A DNA stretch of 64,000 bases. It comes from Hyphomicrobiales bacterium (GTDB lineage: Bacteria; Pseudomonadota; Alphaproteobacteria; Rhizobiales; Rhizobiaceae). Every line of letters starts with the position of its first letter. Within the stretch, counting starts at the first letter, position 1. Shown here in pieces: positions 9,337 to 17,789 of this stretch. A program made the translations under genes and the position numbers. Under the pieces are notes generated by a model. It was not told the origin of the DNA. It saw nothing but the letters and a program-made list of their open reading frames with translations, and ran no database searches. Where the stretch lies: positions 277,806-341,805 of the forward strand of contig UBZP01000015.1 of assembly GCA_900469965.1 (NCBI GenBank), written 5' to 3'.

Positions 9337-9891
9337 ATGAAAGCATCCGAAGCAGAAATCCTGATCGTCCCCGGCTACACCAATTCCGGGCCGGGACACT
9401 GGCAGACCCGCTGGCAGTCGCGGTTGGCGACGTCGCGTCGCGTCGAGCAGGCGGAGTGGTCCAAGCCGGTGCGCGAGGACTGGGTCCGCCGGATGATCGA
9501 GGAGGTCGAGGCGGCGACGAAGCCGGTCGTCATCGTCGCCCATTCGCTCGGCGTCGCAACGGCCATCCATGCCGTGCCGCAGGTGGGGCACAAGATCGCC
9601 GGAGCGTTCCTGGTGGCGCCGCCCGATGTCGCTAACCCGGACATCCGGCCGAAGCACCTGATGACCTTCGGCCCGTATCCGCGCGATCCCCTGCCGTTTC
9701 CCTCGCTGGTGGTCGCCAGCCGGAACGATCCCTTCGGCACCTACGAGCACGCCGACGACATCGCCAATGCCTGGGGCTCGATGATCGTCGATGCGGGCGA
9801 TTCAGGCCATATCAATGCCGAATCCGGCCATGGGCCGTGGCCGGAGGGCGGCATGGTGTTCGCCCAGTTCCTGAGCCGGCTGAAGCCCTGA
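9337..9891 (+). CDS. RBBP9/YdeN-family alpha/beta serine hydrolase
   Basis: A 184-residue small alpha/beta-hydrolase. The start ILIVPGYTNSGPGHWQTRWQ is typical of the RBBP9/YdeN family. The nucleophile is Ser70 in AHSLGV, the acid is the Asp in SRNDPFGTY near residue 130, and the base is the His in DSGHINAESGHGPWPEG. There is no signal peptide, so it is cytoplasmic. Natural substrate is unknown for most members. It is preceded by about 180 bp shared with the divergent DUF2189 gene and stands alone. Confidence 0.88.
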   Translation: MKASEAEILIVPGYTNSGPGHWQTRWQSRLATSRRVEQAEWSKPVREDWVRRMIEEVEAATKPVVIVAHSLGVATAIHAVPQVGHKIAGAFLVAPPDVANPDIRPKHLMTFGPYPRDPLPFPSLVVASRNDPFGTYEHADDIANAWGSMIVDAGDSGHINAESGHGPWPEGGMVFAQFLSRLKP

Positions 9892-9994
9892 CGCCGGATC
9901 GGGCGTGCCGATGCGGCACGGCCGGCATTAATCGGAACTTCATTGAATTGCCATATAGGGTTAGCCTGAGTTAGTGCGAGTAGGCGCCGCGTAT

Positions 9995-12547
9995 ATGGGC
10001 TCATCCCCGTTTCCGAACACGACATCCGCCGGAGACGACCCGGAAGCGGCGCTTTTCCGGCATTCGCCGTTCGGCATGGGGACGATCGACGGCCGGCTCC
10101 GGTTCATCTCGGCCAACCCCGCATTGCTGCGCATCTTCGGCGCCATCGGTATCGACGACCTTCCGCCGCTGGAAGGGATCGCTTTCGCCGATGACCTCGC
10201 TCAGGCGCTGACCGGCGCCGACAGGATCGCCTCGCAGCCACGCGAACTGCGGATCAGGCGACTGGACGGAAGCGCGCTCTGGTGCCTGCTGTCGATCGTC
10301 GAACTCGGCTGCGCGGATGCGCCCTTCGCGCTGCACCTGGTCGACATCGACGAACGCAAGCGCCGGGAGCTCGATCTTGCCGACCGCGAGAGCCGCTGGA
10401 ACCATGCGCTGGAGAGCGCGGGGCAGGGGGTGTGGGACCACGATTTTGCGAGGGGCGAACTGTTCTACTCGCGCCAGTGGAAGGCGATCCGCGGCATGGC
10501 GCCGGACGAGGAGGTGGACGGGACGCTCGAGACCTGGATCCAGAGCGTTCATCCCGACGACCGGGAACGCGTGCTCCTGGAGATCGAGCGGCAGGAATCG
10601 GCCGAGGCGGTCTTCAACGTCTTTTCCTACCGCGAGCGCCACCGCGACGGCCACTGGGTCTGGATCGAAAGCCGCGGCGCCGTCGTCGAATACGGCCCGG
10701 ACGGCAGGCCCTCCCGCATCGCCGGCACCGACACCGACATCACCGAGCGCCGCAAGGCCGAGGAGCGGATGGCGCAGCTTTCCAGGCGGCTGGAGCTCGC
10801 GCTCGACATCTCGCGCATCGGTGTGTTCGAATCCAATCTCCATGACAGGACCGTCACCTGGGACGAGCGCATCCGGCAGATCTACGGCAAGGGCGCCGAG
10901 CCGATCGGGCGGACGGACTGGGAGGAGGCCATCCACCCGGACGACCGCGCGCAGGCCAGCGCGGTGGTCCAGCAGGCGATTGCCAGCGGCACGGAATACA
11001 GCCAGGCGTTCCGCATCATCCGCGGCGAAGGCGAGATCCGCCACATCCGCTCGCGCGGGGTCACCTTCATCGATGCCGACGGCGTGCCGCGGCTGGTGGG
11101 AGCGAACTGGGACGTGAGCGAGGACGTGCTGCTGCAGCAGGAACTGCAGCATGCCAAGGACCTTGCCGAGGCGCGCAGCGCGGCGCTGGAGGAGGCGCAG
11201 GCGCGGCTCGAATACAATGCCCTGCACGATCACCTGACGCAGCTTCCCAACCGCCGCTACCTCGACATAGCCCTGGAGGAGCGCGCGAGACGCGCCGGGG
11301 AAGCGGGAACGCGGCTGTCGATCCTGCACATCGACCTCGACCGCTTCAAGGAGATCAACGACACGCTCGGCCACAGCGCCGGCGACGGCATGCTCACCCA
11401 TGCGGCGCGGGTCCTGCGGGCGCACATGGGGCCGCAGGATTTTGTCGCGCGCATCGGCGGCGACGAGTTCGTCTTCCTCGTCTGCGGGCCGGAAAAGCGC
11501 AATCTCGGCGATCTTGCCGAGCGGATCGTCACGGCCATGCGCGAGCCGGTCACCTTCGAGGGCCATGTCTGCCGCTTCGGCGCGAGCATCGGCATCGCCA
11601 GCGCCGCGGGCCCCTCGATCGACGGCCGGCAGCTCCTGATCAATGCGGACCTGGCGCTCTACCGCGCCAAGAACAAGGGGCGCAGCCGCCACGAGTTCTT
11701 CACCAGCGAATTCCAGGCGCAGATCATCGTCAGCAAGAAGACGGCCGACGAGATCATGGCGAGCATCGAACAGCGCCGCTTCCTGCCCTACTACCAGCCG
11801 CAGTTCTGCGCCCGGACGCTGGATGTGGCCGGCGTCGAGACGCTCGCGCGCTGGGACCATCCCGAGCGCGGCGTGCTTGCGCCGGATGCGTTCCTGCCGA
11901 TTGCCGAGGACATCAACGCCGTCGGCGCGATCGACCGGCAGATCCTGGAGCGCGCCCTCTTCGACCTCGCCGCCTGGGACCTGCAGGGGGTCGTGGTGCC
12001 GAAGCTGTCGGTCAACGTTTCCTCGCGCCGGCTGCACGATCCCGACCTTTGCGCGTCGCTGCGCGCCTTGCCGCTGCAGGCCGGGCGGCTGTCGTTCGAG
12101 CTTCTGGAATCGATCTTCCTCGACGACTGCGATCCGAAGGTCCTCGAATGCCTCGCCGAGATCCGCAAGCTCGGCATCGACATCGAGGTCGACGACTTCG
12201 GGACTGGCCACGCCTCGATCGTCAGCCTGATGAAGCTCCTGCCGCGCCGGCTCAAGATCGACCGGCAGCTGGTCCGGCCGATCGTGCGGTCGCAGGCGCA
12301 GCGACGCCTCGTCGGCACCATCATCGAGATCGGCCGCTCGCTGGACATCACCGTGACGGCCGAGGGCGTCGAGACGGCAGCCCATGTCAGGCTGCTGCAG
12401 GAGATGGGCTGCGACCTGCTGCAGGGCTTCGCGCTGGCGCGGCCGATGCCGGCGCTCGAGATCGTCGATTTCGTCCGCTCCGGGCGCTGGCGCCAGCCGT
12501 CCGATGCGAAGGCGGGCCTGCCTGACCGGATGACGCGTTCGCTCTAG
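9995..12547 (+). CDS. PAS-PAS-PAS-GGDEF-EAL cyclic-di-GMP turnover protein
   Basis: About 850 residues, soluble, no membrane segment. Three PAS-like domains occupy roughly residues 10-115, 120-260 and 265-390 (the second and third are PAS_3 type with W-Y-WDERIRQIYG-like and HPDDR motifs). The diguanylate cyclase domain has an intact GGDEF (residues 488-492), but the RxxD inhibitory site five residues upstream reads GPQD, so product inhibition is probably lost. The phosphodiesterase signature is ETL rather than EAL (Glu615 kept), with DDFGTG and later PDE loops present, so activity is possible. ATG 9995 is preferred over GTG 9974, although neither has a strong ribosome site. Likely senses a cytoplasmic cue through PAS; signal unknown. 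Confidence 0.9.
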   Translation: MGSSPFPNTTSAGDDPEAALFRHSPFGMGTIDGRLRFISANPALLRIFGAIGIDDLPPLEGIAFADDLAQALTGADRIASQPRELRIRRLDGSALWCLLSIVELGCADAPFALHLVDIDERKRRELDLADRESRWNHALESAGQGVWDHDFARGELFYSRQWKAIRGMAPDEEVDGTLETWIQSVHPDDRERVLLEIERQESAEAVFNVFSYRERHRDGHWVWIESRGAVVEYGPDGRPSRIAGTDTDITERRKAEERMAQLSRRLELALDISRIGVFESNLHDRTVTWDERIRQIYGKGAEPIGRTDWEEAIHPDDRAQASAVVQQAIASGTEYSQAFRIIRGEGEIRHIRSRGVTFIDADGVPRLVGANWDVSEDVLLQQELQHAKDLAEARSAALEEAQARLEYNALHDHLTQLPNRRYLDIALEERARRAGEAGTRLSILHIDLDRFKEINDTLGHSAGDGMLTHAARVLRAHMGPQDFVARIGGDEFVFLVCGPEKRNLGDLAERIVTAMREPVTFEGHVCRFGASIGIASAAGPSIDGRQLLINADLALYRAKNKGRSRHEFFTSEFQAQIIVSKKTADEIMASIEQRRFLPYYQPQFCARTLDVAGVETLARWDHPERGVLAPDAFLPIAEDINAVGAIDRQILERALFDLAAWDLQGVVVPKLSVNVSSRRLHDPDLCASLRALPLQAGRLSFELLESIFLDDCDPKVLECLAEIRKLGIDIEVDDFGTGHASIVSLMKLLPRRLKIDRQLVRPIVRSQAQRRLVGTIIEIGRSLDITVTAEGVETAAHVRLLQEMGCDLLQGFALARPMPALEIVDFVRSGRWRQPSDAKAGLPDRMTRSL

Positions 12548-12710
12548 CGGCCGGATCGCCATGGCGGCTGCGGCGATGCAAGGTTCTGCTTGCCGCCCCG
12601 GGCCCGCGGTGGTACGGCCTGCGCGGAGGGGAGGATTTTAGGTCAGTATCGTTGACATAAATTGACCGGTGTGATCCTCTCCCGCACGACAAAATTCCGA
12701 GGAAACACCC

Positions 12711-13937
12711 ATGCTGAATTGGGAAGATATCTTTGCCACGCGTTCGTCCCGGATGAAGGCGTCGGAAATCCGTGAACTCTTGAAACTGCTGGACCGCCCG
12801 GACATCATCTCGTTCGCCGGCGGTATTCCCGATCCGGCGCTGTTTCCCGACCAGGATTTCAAGGCGGCCTATGCCGACATCTTCTCCGGCCCCGCGGTGA
12901 ACGCGGCGCTGCAGTATTCGGTGAGCGAGGGCTACAAGCCGCTGCGCGAATGGCTCGTCGCGGAGATGGGCAAGATCGGCGTCGCCTGCACCGCCGACAA
13001 CGTCTTCATCGTCTCCGGCTCGCAGCAGGGTCTCGACTATCTCGGCAAGCTCTTCCTGTCGCCGAACGACACCGCGCTCGTGACCTGGCCGACCTATCTC
13101 GGCGCGCTGCAGGCCTTCAACGCCTACGAGCCGACCTACGACCAGCTGACGCTCACCGGCAACCGCACGCCGGAGTCCTATCGCAAGGCGGCGCAGGCGG
13201 CCGGCGGCAAGGTCAAGTTCGCCTATCTATCCGCCGATTTCGCCAATCCGACCGGCGAGACCGTCGACCGGGCCGCGCGCGAGAAGCTGATCGATCTTGC
13301 CGACGAACTCGACATCGCCATCATCGAGGACGCCGCCTACCAGTCGCTGCGCTACGACGGCGAGGCGATCCCGCCGATCCTGGCGCTGGAACTGAAACGC
13401 AAGGGCGGCGACATCAACCATACCCGCACGATCTATTGCGGCAGCTTCTCCAAGACGCTGGCGCCGGGCCTGCGCGTCGGCTTCGTCGTCGCCAATCACG
13501 ACATCATCCGCAAGCTGGTGCTGATGAAGCAGGCGGCCGACCTGCATTCCTCGACGATCAACCAGATGGCGATCGCCCATGTCGCCGAGCGCGGCTTCGA
13601 GGCGCAGGTCAAGAAGATCAAGGCCGCCTACAGCAAGCGCCGCGATGCGATGCTGCAGGCGCTCGGCAAGTACATGCCGGCGGGCGTCAGCTGGACGAAG
13701 CCGGAGGGCGGCATGTTCATCTGGGTGACGCTGCCGGAGGGCCAGGACGGCGCGAGCCTGCTTGCCAAGGCGATCGAGAAGAAGAAGGTGGCCTTCGTGC
13801 CCGGCAAGGCGTTCCACGCCGACGGCAGCGGCGCCAACACCTTCCGCATCTCGTTCTCCTGCGCCGACGAGAAGACGATCGACGAGGGCATCTCCCGCCT
13901 CGGCGCGCTGATCCGCGAGGAGACCGGCGCCGCCTGA
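12711..13937 (+). CDS. PLP-dependent aminotransferase, class I/II (LysN/2-aminoadipate type)
   Basis: A 408-residue fold-type I aminotransferase. Visible landmarks are SFAGGIPDP near the N-terminus, LQYSVSEGYKPLREWL, SGSQQGLDYLGKLF, the PLP-contacting ANPTGE and AIIEDAAYQSLRYDGE, the Schiff-base lysine in CGSFSKTLAPGLRVGF, and the substrate-carboxylate Arg in TFRISFS near the C-terminus. This arrangement matches the 2-aminoadipate/aromatic aminotransferase subgroup. The amino acid is not determined by sequence. Start follows GAGGAAACACCC; TTGACA lies at 12652-12657. A transporter operon follows after 137 bp, and a functional link to it is possible but unproven. Confidence 0.88.
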   Translation: MLNWEDIFATRSSRMKASEIRELLKLLDRPDIISFAGGIPDPALFPDQDFKAAYADIFSGPAVNAALQYSVSEGYKPLREWLVAEMGKIGVACTADNVFIVSGSQQGLDYLGKLFLSPNDTALVTWPTYLGALQAFNAYEPTYDQLTLTGNRTPESYRKAAQAAGGKVKFAYLSADFANPTGETVDRAAREKLIDLADELDIAIIEDAAYQSLRYDGEAIPPILALELKRKGGDINHTRTIYCGSFSKTLAPGLRVGFVVANHDIIRKLVLMKQAADLHSSTINQMAIAHVAERGFEAQVKKIKAAYSKRRDAMLQALGKYMPAGVSWTKPEGGMFIWVTLPEGQDGASLLAKAIEKKKVAFVPGKAFHADGSGANTFRISFSCADEKTIDEGISRLGALIREETGAA

Positions 13938-14074
13938 GGCGGCTCCGGCCGGACGGCCTGCGCGAAGCCTGTTCGGGCAACAATTTTGGCAGGGGCCGCC
14001 GATCGCGGCGCCTGTCACATCCCTGTTAAGCGGGGTCACTAAAGCCTCGGCATCTTCCAACAGGGGATGTTCCG

Positions 14075-15055
14075 ATGAAGACGCTTGTTTCCACGCTCGC
14101 AGCGCTTGCCGCCGCCACTTTCCTCGCCACGACGGCGGCCGCCGCCGATCTCGTGCTCTACACCAGCCAGCCGAACGAGGACGCGCAGGCGACCGTCGAC
14201 GCCTTCCAGGCCGCCCATCCGGGCATCGAGGTGGAGTGGGTCCGCGACGGAACGACCAAGCTGATGGCCAAACTGATGGCCGAGATCGAGGCCGGCAACC
14301 CGGTGGCGGACGTGCTGCTGATCGCCGATACGGTGACGCTGCAGCGGATGAAGGAAGCGGGCCAGCTTCTCGCCTACAAGTCGCCGGAAGCGGCGCATTT
14401 CGACGCCACGCTCTATGATGCCGACGGCGCCTACTATTCGACCAAGCTGATCACCACCGGCATCGTCTACAACACCGCCGCCGGCCTGAAGCCGGAAGGC
14501 TGGAAGGACCTGACGAAGCCGGAAGCCAAGAACCTCGTGATGATGCCGAGCCCGCTGACCTCCGGCGCGGCGCTGATCCATGCGCAGGTGCTGACCGGCC
14601 TTGAAGGCTACGGCTGGGACTACTACAAGGCGCTGCAGCAGAACGGGGCTGCGGCCTCGGGCGGCAATGGCGGCGTGCTGAAGGCGGTCGCCACTGGCGA
14701 GAAAGCCTATGGCATGCTGGTCGACTACATGGCGATCCGCGAGAAGGCCAAGGGCGCGCCGATCGAGTTCGTCTTCCCGGCCGAAGGCGTCTCCGCCGTC
14801 ACCGAACCGGTCGCGATCCTCGCCGGCACCAGGAACGAGGAGAACGCCAAGAAATTCGTCGATTTCGTTCTCTCCGAAGAGGGCCAGCAGGTCTCGGCCA
14901 GGCTCGGCTACATTCCGGCCCGCAACGGCGTCGCCATGCCCGCCGGCTTCCCGGCGCGCGAGGCGATCAAGGTGCTGCCGCTCGATGCGGCCCAGGCGCT
15001 GAAGACCAGCGAGAGCGACATCAAGTCCTTCTCGGACATCTTCGGCACCAACTGA
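14075..15055 (+). CDS. AfuA/PhnS-like ABC transporter substrate-binding protein
   Basis: A 326-residue periplasmic protein with signal peptide MKTLVSTLAALAAATFLATT and cleavage near AAA/ADL. The mature start DLVLYTSQPNEDAQATVDAF and the TTGIVYNTAAGLKP block are typical of the ferric-iron/2-aminoethylphosphonate binding cluster. The adjacent Tyr-Tyr pair that binds iron in FbpA proteins is not seen at the expected spot (the text reads GMLVDYMAIREK), so a non-iron ligand such as an organophosphonate is at least as likely. First gene of a three-gene operon. Ribosome site AGGGGA lies eight bases ahead. Confidence 0.87.
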   Translation: MKTLVSTLAALAAATFLATTAAAADLVLYTSQPNEDAQATVDAFQAAHPGIEVEWVRDGTTKLMAKLMAEIEAGNPVADVLLIADTVTLQRMKEAGQLLAYKSPEAAHFDATLYDADGAYYSTKLITTGIVYNTAAGLKPEGWKDLTKPEAKNLVMMPSPLTSGAALIHAQVLTGLEGYGWDYYKALQQNGAAASGGNGGVLKAVATGEKAYGMLVDYMAIREKAKGAPIEFVFPAEGVSAVTEPVAILAGTRNEENAKKFVDFVLSEEGQQVSARLGYIPARNGVAMPAGFPAREAIKVLPLDAAQALKTSESDIKSFSDIFGTN

Positions 15056-15061
15056 CCCTCG

Positions 15062-16753
15062 ATGCGCCGACTGCCGAAAGCGAACAGCCAGCCGGCCTGG
15101 CTGTTCGCCACTGTCTTTCTCGTCATCCTTCTCCTGAGTGCGGTGCCGCTCGGCCGGTTGGCGCATGCCGGCATCGCCGCGACGCTCCGCAGCGGCCTGC
15201 CGCCGATCCTGTTCGAGGCCGGCACCTGGCGGGCCTTCGCCAACACGCTCGTCACCTCCGTGCTCGGCATGCTCGTCTCCGTCGCGCTCGGGGCGGCCTT
15301 TGCACTTGCCACGTCGCTCTCGGACATCAGGCGGCGGCGCCTGCTCGGCTTCTCCTTCATGCTGCCGATGATGGTGCCGCCGCAGATCACCGCGCTTGCC
15401 TGGGTCGAGATGTCGGGGCCGGCGAGCCCGCTTCTGAAGACGCTCGGCATCGCGCCCCCGCTCGGCACGCCGCAGCCGCTCTATTCGATCGGCGGGATTG
15501 CCCTTCTGCTCGGGGTCCAGCACGCGCCGCTGGTGTTTCTTTCGATGCAGGCGGGGCTGTCGGCCATTCCGCGCGACACCATCGAGGCGGCCCGCCTGTC
15601 CGGGGCCGCACCACGCCGGGTGCTGCGCGACATCGTCATGCCGCTGTCGCTGCCCGGCCTGATCGCCGGGGCCTCGATCGCGTTCGTCTCTGGGGTCGGC
15701 AACTTCGGCATCCCGGCGATCCTCGGCATTCCCGCCTCGATCCTGACCCTGCCGACGCTCGTCTACAGCCGGCTTGCGAGCTTCGGATCGCAGACCTTCG
15801 CCGATCTCGCCGTGCTGTCGCTCCTGATGGCGGCCATCTGCGCGGCGGGACTGGCCGTGCAGCAACGGGCGCTGTCCGGCCGCGACTATCGCACGATCGG
15901 GCTTTCCGGCACGTCGCCGGTCTTTGCGATGGGGCGCTGGCGCGGGCCGGTCGAGGCGGCGCTGTGGCTCATCCTGCTCATGATCCTGGTCGCGCCGTTC
16001 GCCGCCCTTCTCGCTAGCTCGCTGGTCCCCGCCTACGGGGTGCCGCTTAATGCGGATACCGTGTCGCTGCGCGCCTATGGCGAGATCCTGTTCCGGCAGG
16101 GCGTGACGATCACCGCCTTCCGCAACTCCGCCTTCCTGGCGGGCACGGCGGCACTCGCCCTGCTCGTGCTCTCGATGGCGACGGCCTATCTGATCCTGCA
16201 CCGCAGGGGGCGGGCGATGACGCTGATGATGGTGCTGATCGAGATACCCTACGCGCTTCCCGGCATCGTGCTCGCCGTCGCCTTCATCCTGCTCTTCGCC
16301 GCACCGTTGCCGGTGCTGGGCGTCTCGCTCTACGGCACGATCTGGATCATCCTGATCGCCTATCTCTCCAGCTTCTTCGCCGTCAGCCTCAAGCCCGTCC
16401 TCAGCGCCTTCCGCCAGGTCGATCCGGCACTGGAGGAGGCCGCGCGGCTGTCCGGGGCCGGGCTGGCGCTGCGGGCGCGCGATATCCTGCTGCCGGTCAT
16501 GGCGCCGGCGGCGGGCGCATCCGTCGTCCTCGTCTTCCTGATCGCCTGCAACGAGCTGACCGTCTCGGCGCTGCTGTGGTCGGCCGGCACGCAGACGCTC
16601 GGGGTCGCGATCTTCAACCTCGATGACAGCGGCAGTTCGGACCTGGCATCGGCCCTGTCAGTTCTCGTGGTCGTCATGATCGTCGCGCTGATGGGCCTGC
16701 TCGAAGTCCTTGCCCGCTACCTGCCGGACGGAGCACTGCCGTGGCGACGCTGA
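15062..16753 (+). CDS. Fused two-domain ABC transporter permease (AfuB/FbpB type)
   Basis: A 563-residue inner-membrane permease formed by two consecutive binding-protein-dependent permease modules, as in AfuB/SfuB proteins. Each half has the EAA loop that docks on the ATPase: IEAARLSGAAPRRVLRDIVMPLSLPG near residue 180 and LEEAARLSGAGLALRARDILLPVM near residue 460. About twelve hydrophobic segments are present. It starts six bases after the binding-protein stop and its last 13 bases overlap the ATPase gene, so the three are translationally linked. Confidence 0.92.
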   Translation: MRRLPKANSQPAWLFATVFLVILLLSAVPLGRLAHAGIAATLRSGLPPILFEAGTWRAFANTLVTSVLGMLVSVALGAAFALATSLSDIRRRRLLGFSFMLPMMVPPQITALAWVEMSGPASPLLKTLGIAPPLGTPQPLYSIGGIALLLGVQHAPLVFLSMQAGLSAIPRDTIEAARLSGAAPRRVLRDIVMPLSLPGLIAGASIAFVSGVGNFGIPAILGIPASILTLPTLVYSRLASFGSQTFADLAVLSLLMAAICAAGLAVQQRALSGRDYRTIGLSGTSPVFAMGRWRGPVEAALWLILLMILVAPFAALLASSLVPAYGVPLNADTVSLRAYGEILFRQGVTITAFRNSAFLAGTAALALLVLSMATAYLILHRRGRAMTLMMVLIEIPYALPGIVLAVAFILLFAAPLPVLGVSLYGTIWIILIAYLSSFFAVSLKPVLSAFRQVDPALEEAARLSGAGLALRARDILLPVMAPAAGASVVLVFLIACNELTVSALLWSAGTQTLGVAIFNLDDSGSSDLASALSVLVVVMIVALMGLLEVLARYLPDGALPWRR

Positions 16754-17766
16754 TCCTCAACCACCTGGCGAAGGCCTATGACGGCGGGCGGGCGGCGGTG
16801 AGCGGCGTCTCGCTGACGGTGCGCGACGGCGGCTTCCTGGCGCTGCTCGGCCCGTCGGGCTGCGGGAAGACGACGCTGCTTCGCATGATCGCCGGCTTCG
16901 AGCAGCCGAGCGACGGCTCGATCGTGCTCGGCGAGCGGGTGATCTCGACAGCGGAACGGGTGCTGCCGCCGGAGCGGCGCAACATGGCGATGGTGTTCCA
17001 GTCCTACGCGCTCTGGCCGCACATGAGCGTGGCGCAGAACGTCGGCTATCCGCTGAAGGTGCGCGGCGTGAAGGGCGAGAAACTTCGCCGCAAGACCATG
17101 GAGGCGCTCGATGTCGTGCGGCTCGCCGACCTCGCCGACCGGCGGCCGGCGGCGCTCTCGGGTGGGCAGCGGCAGCGCGTGGCGCTGGCGCGCTGCCTGG
17201 TGACGGCGCCGGACGTCGTGCTTCTCGACGAACCGCTCGCCAATCTCGACCGGCACCTGCGGGCGGCGATGGAGGAGACCTTCCGCGACTTCCACGCCCG
17301 CTCGGGGGCGACGATGATCTACGTGACGCACGACCAGGCCGAGGCGATGGCGCTTGCGACCGAGATTGCGGTGATGTCGGAAGGCCGGCTGCTGCAGGTG
17401 GCCGCTCCTGACGAGATCTATGCGCGCCCGGAGGGCCGTATCGTCGGCGGGCTGATCGGCCAGGGCAGCATCCTGTCGCTGCCGGTCGGCGCGGGACGGG
17501 AGCGCGTCCTCGATCGCGCCGCCTGCCATGCGCTGCTTCTCGGCGAGGGGGAGGGAGCCCCGCGCGACGTGCTGATCCGGCCCGAGCATGTCCGCCCGGC
17601 GGTGGACGGCATCGCGCTCGAAGTGCGCGAATGCGTCTTCACCGGCGAGCGCCACGCGTTGACGCTGGCACGCCCCGACGGCTCGCTGCTGAAGGCCTTC
17701 TCGGCCGAGCGGCTGGCACCGGGCGCGATGGCGGTGTTCTCCGTGGACCGTGGCTGGTGCCTGTAG
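16741..17766 (+). CDS. ABC transporter ATP-binding protein (FbpC/PotA type)
   Basis: A 341-residue ATPase. Walker A is GPSGCGKTT, the Q-loop lies in MVFQSYALWPHMSV, the signature is LSGGQRQRVALARCL, Walker B is VVLLDEPLANLD and the switch His is in VTHDQAEAM. The C-terminal about 100 residues form the regulatory TOBE-like domain of this subfamily (RPEHVRPAVDG). It starts with GTG inside the permease gene (13-bp overlap), the third gene of the operon. It energises uptake of the ligand bound by the upstream protein. Confidence 0.93.
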   Translation: MATLILNHLAKAYDGGRAAVSGVSLTVRDGGFLALLGPSGCGKTTLLRMIAGFEQPSDGSIVLGERVISTAERVLPPERRNMAMVFQSYALWPHMSVAQNVGYPLKVRGVKGEKLRRKTMEALDVVRLADLADRRPAALSGGQRQRVALARCLVTAPDVVLLDEPLANLDRHLRAAMEETFRDFHARSGATMIYVTHDQAEAMALATEIAVMSEGRLLQVAAPDEIYARPEGRIVGGLIGQGSILSLPVGAGRERVLDRAACHALLLGEGEGAPRDVLIRPEHVRPAVDGIALEVRECVFTGERHALTLARPDGSLLKAFSAERLAPGAMAVFSVDRGWCL

Positions 17767-17789
17767 GCTTCGCCCGCGCGCCCGCCACT

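Noticed and set aside
14039-16201. A 720-codon open frame on the minus strand opposite the ABC binding-protein and permease genes
   Set aside because: Very high GC leaves antisense frames open. The protein is Arg/Gly/Asp/His-rich with no domain, and the plus strand has a complete coupled ABC operon.
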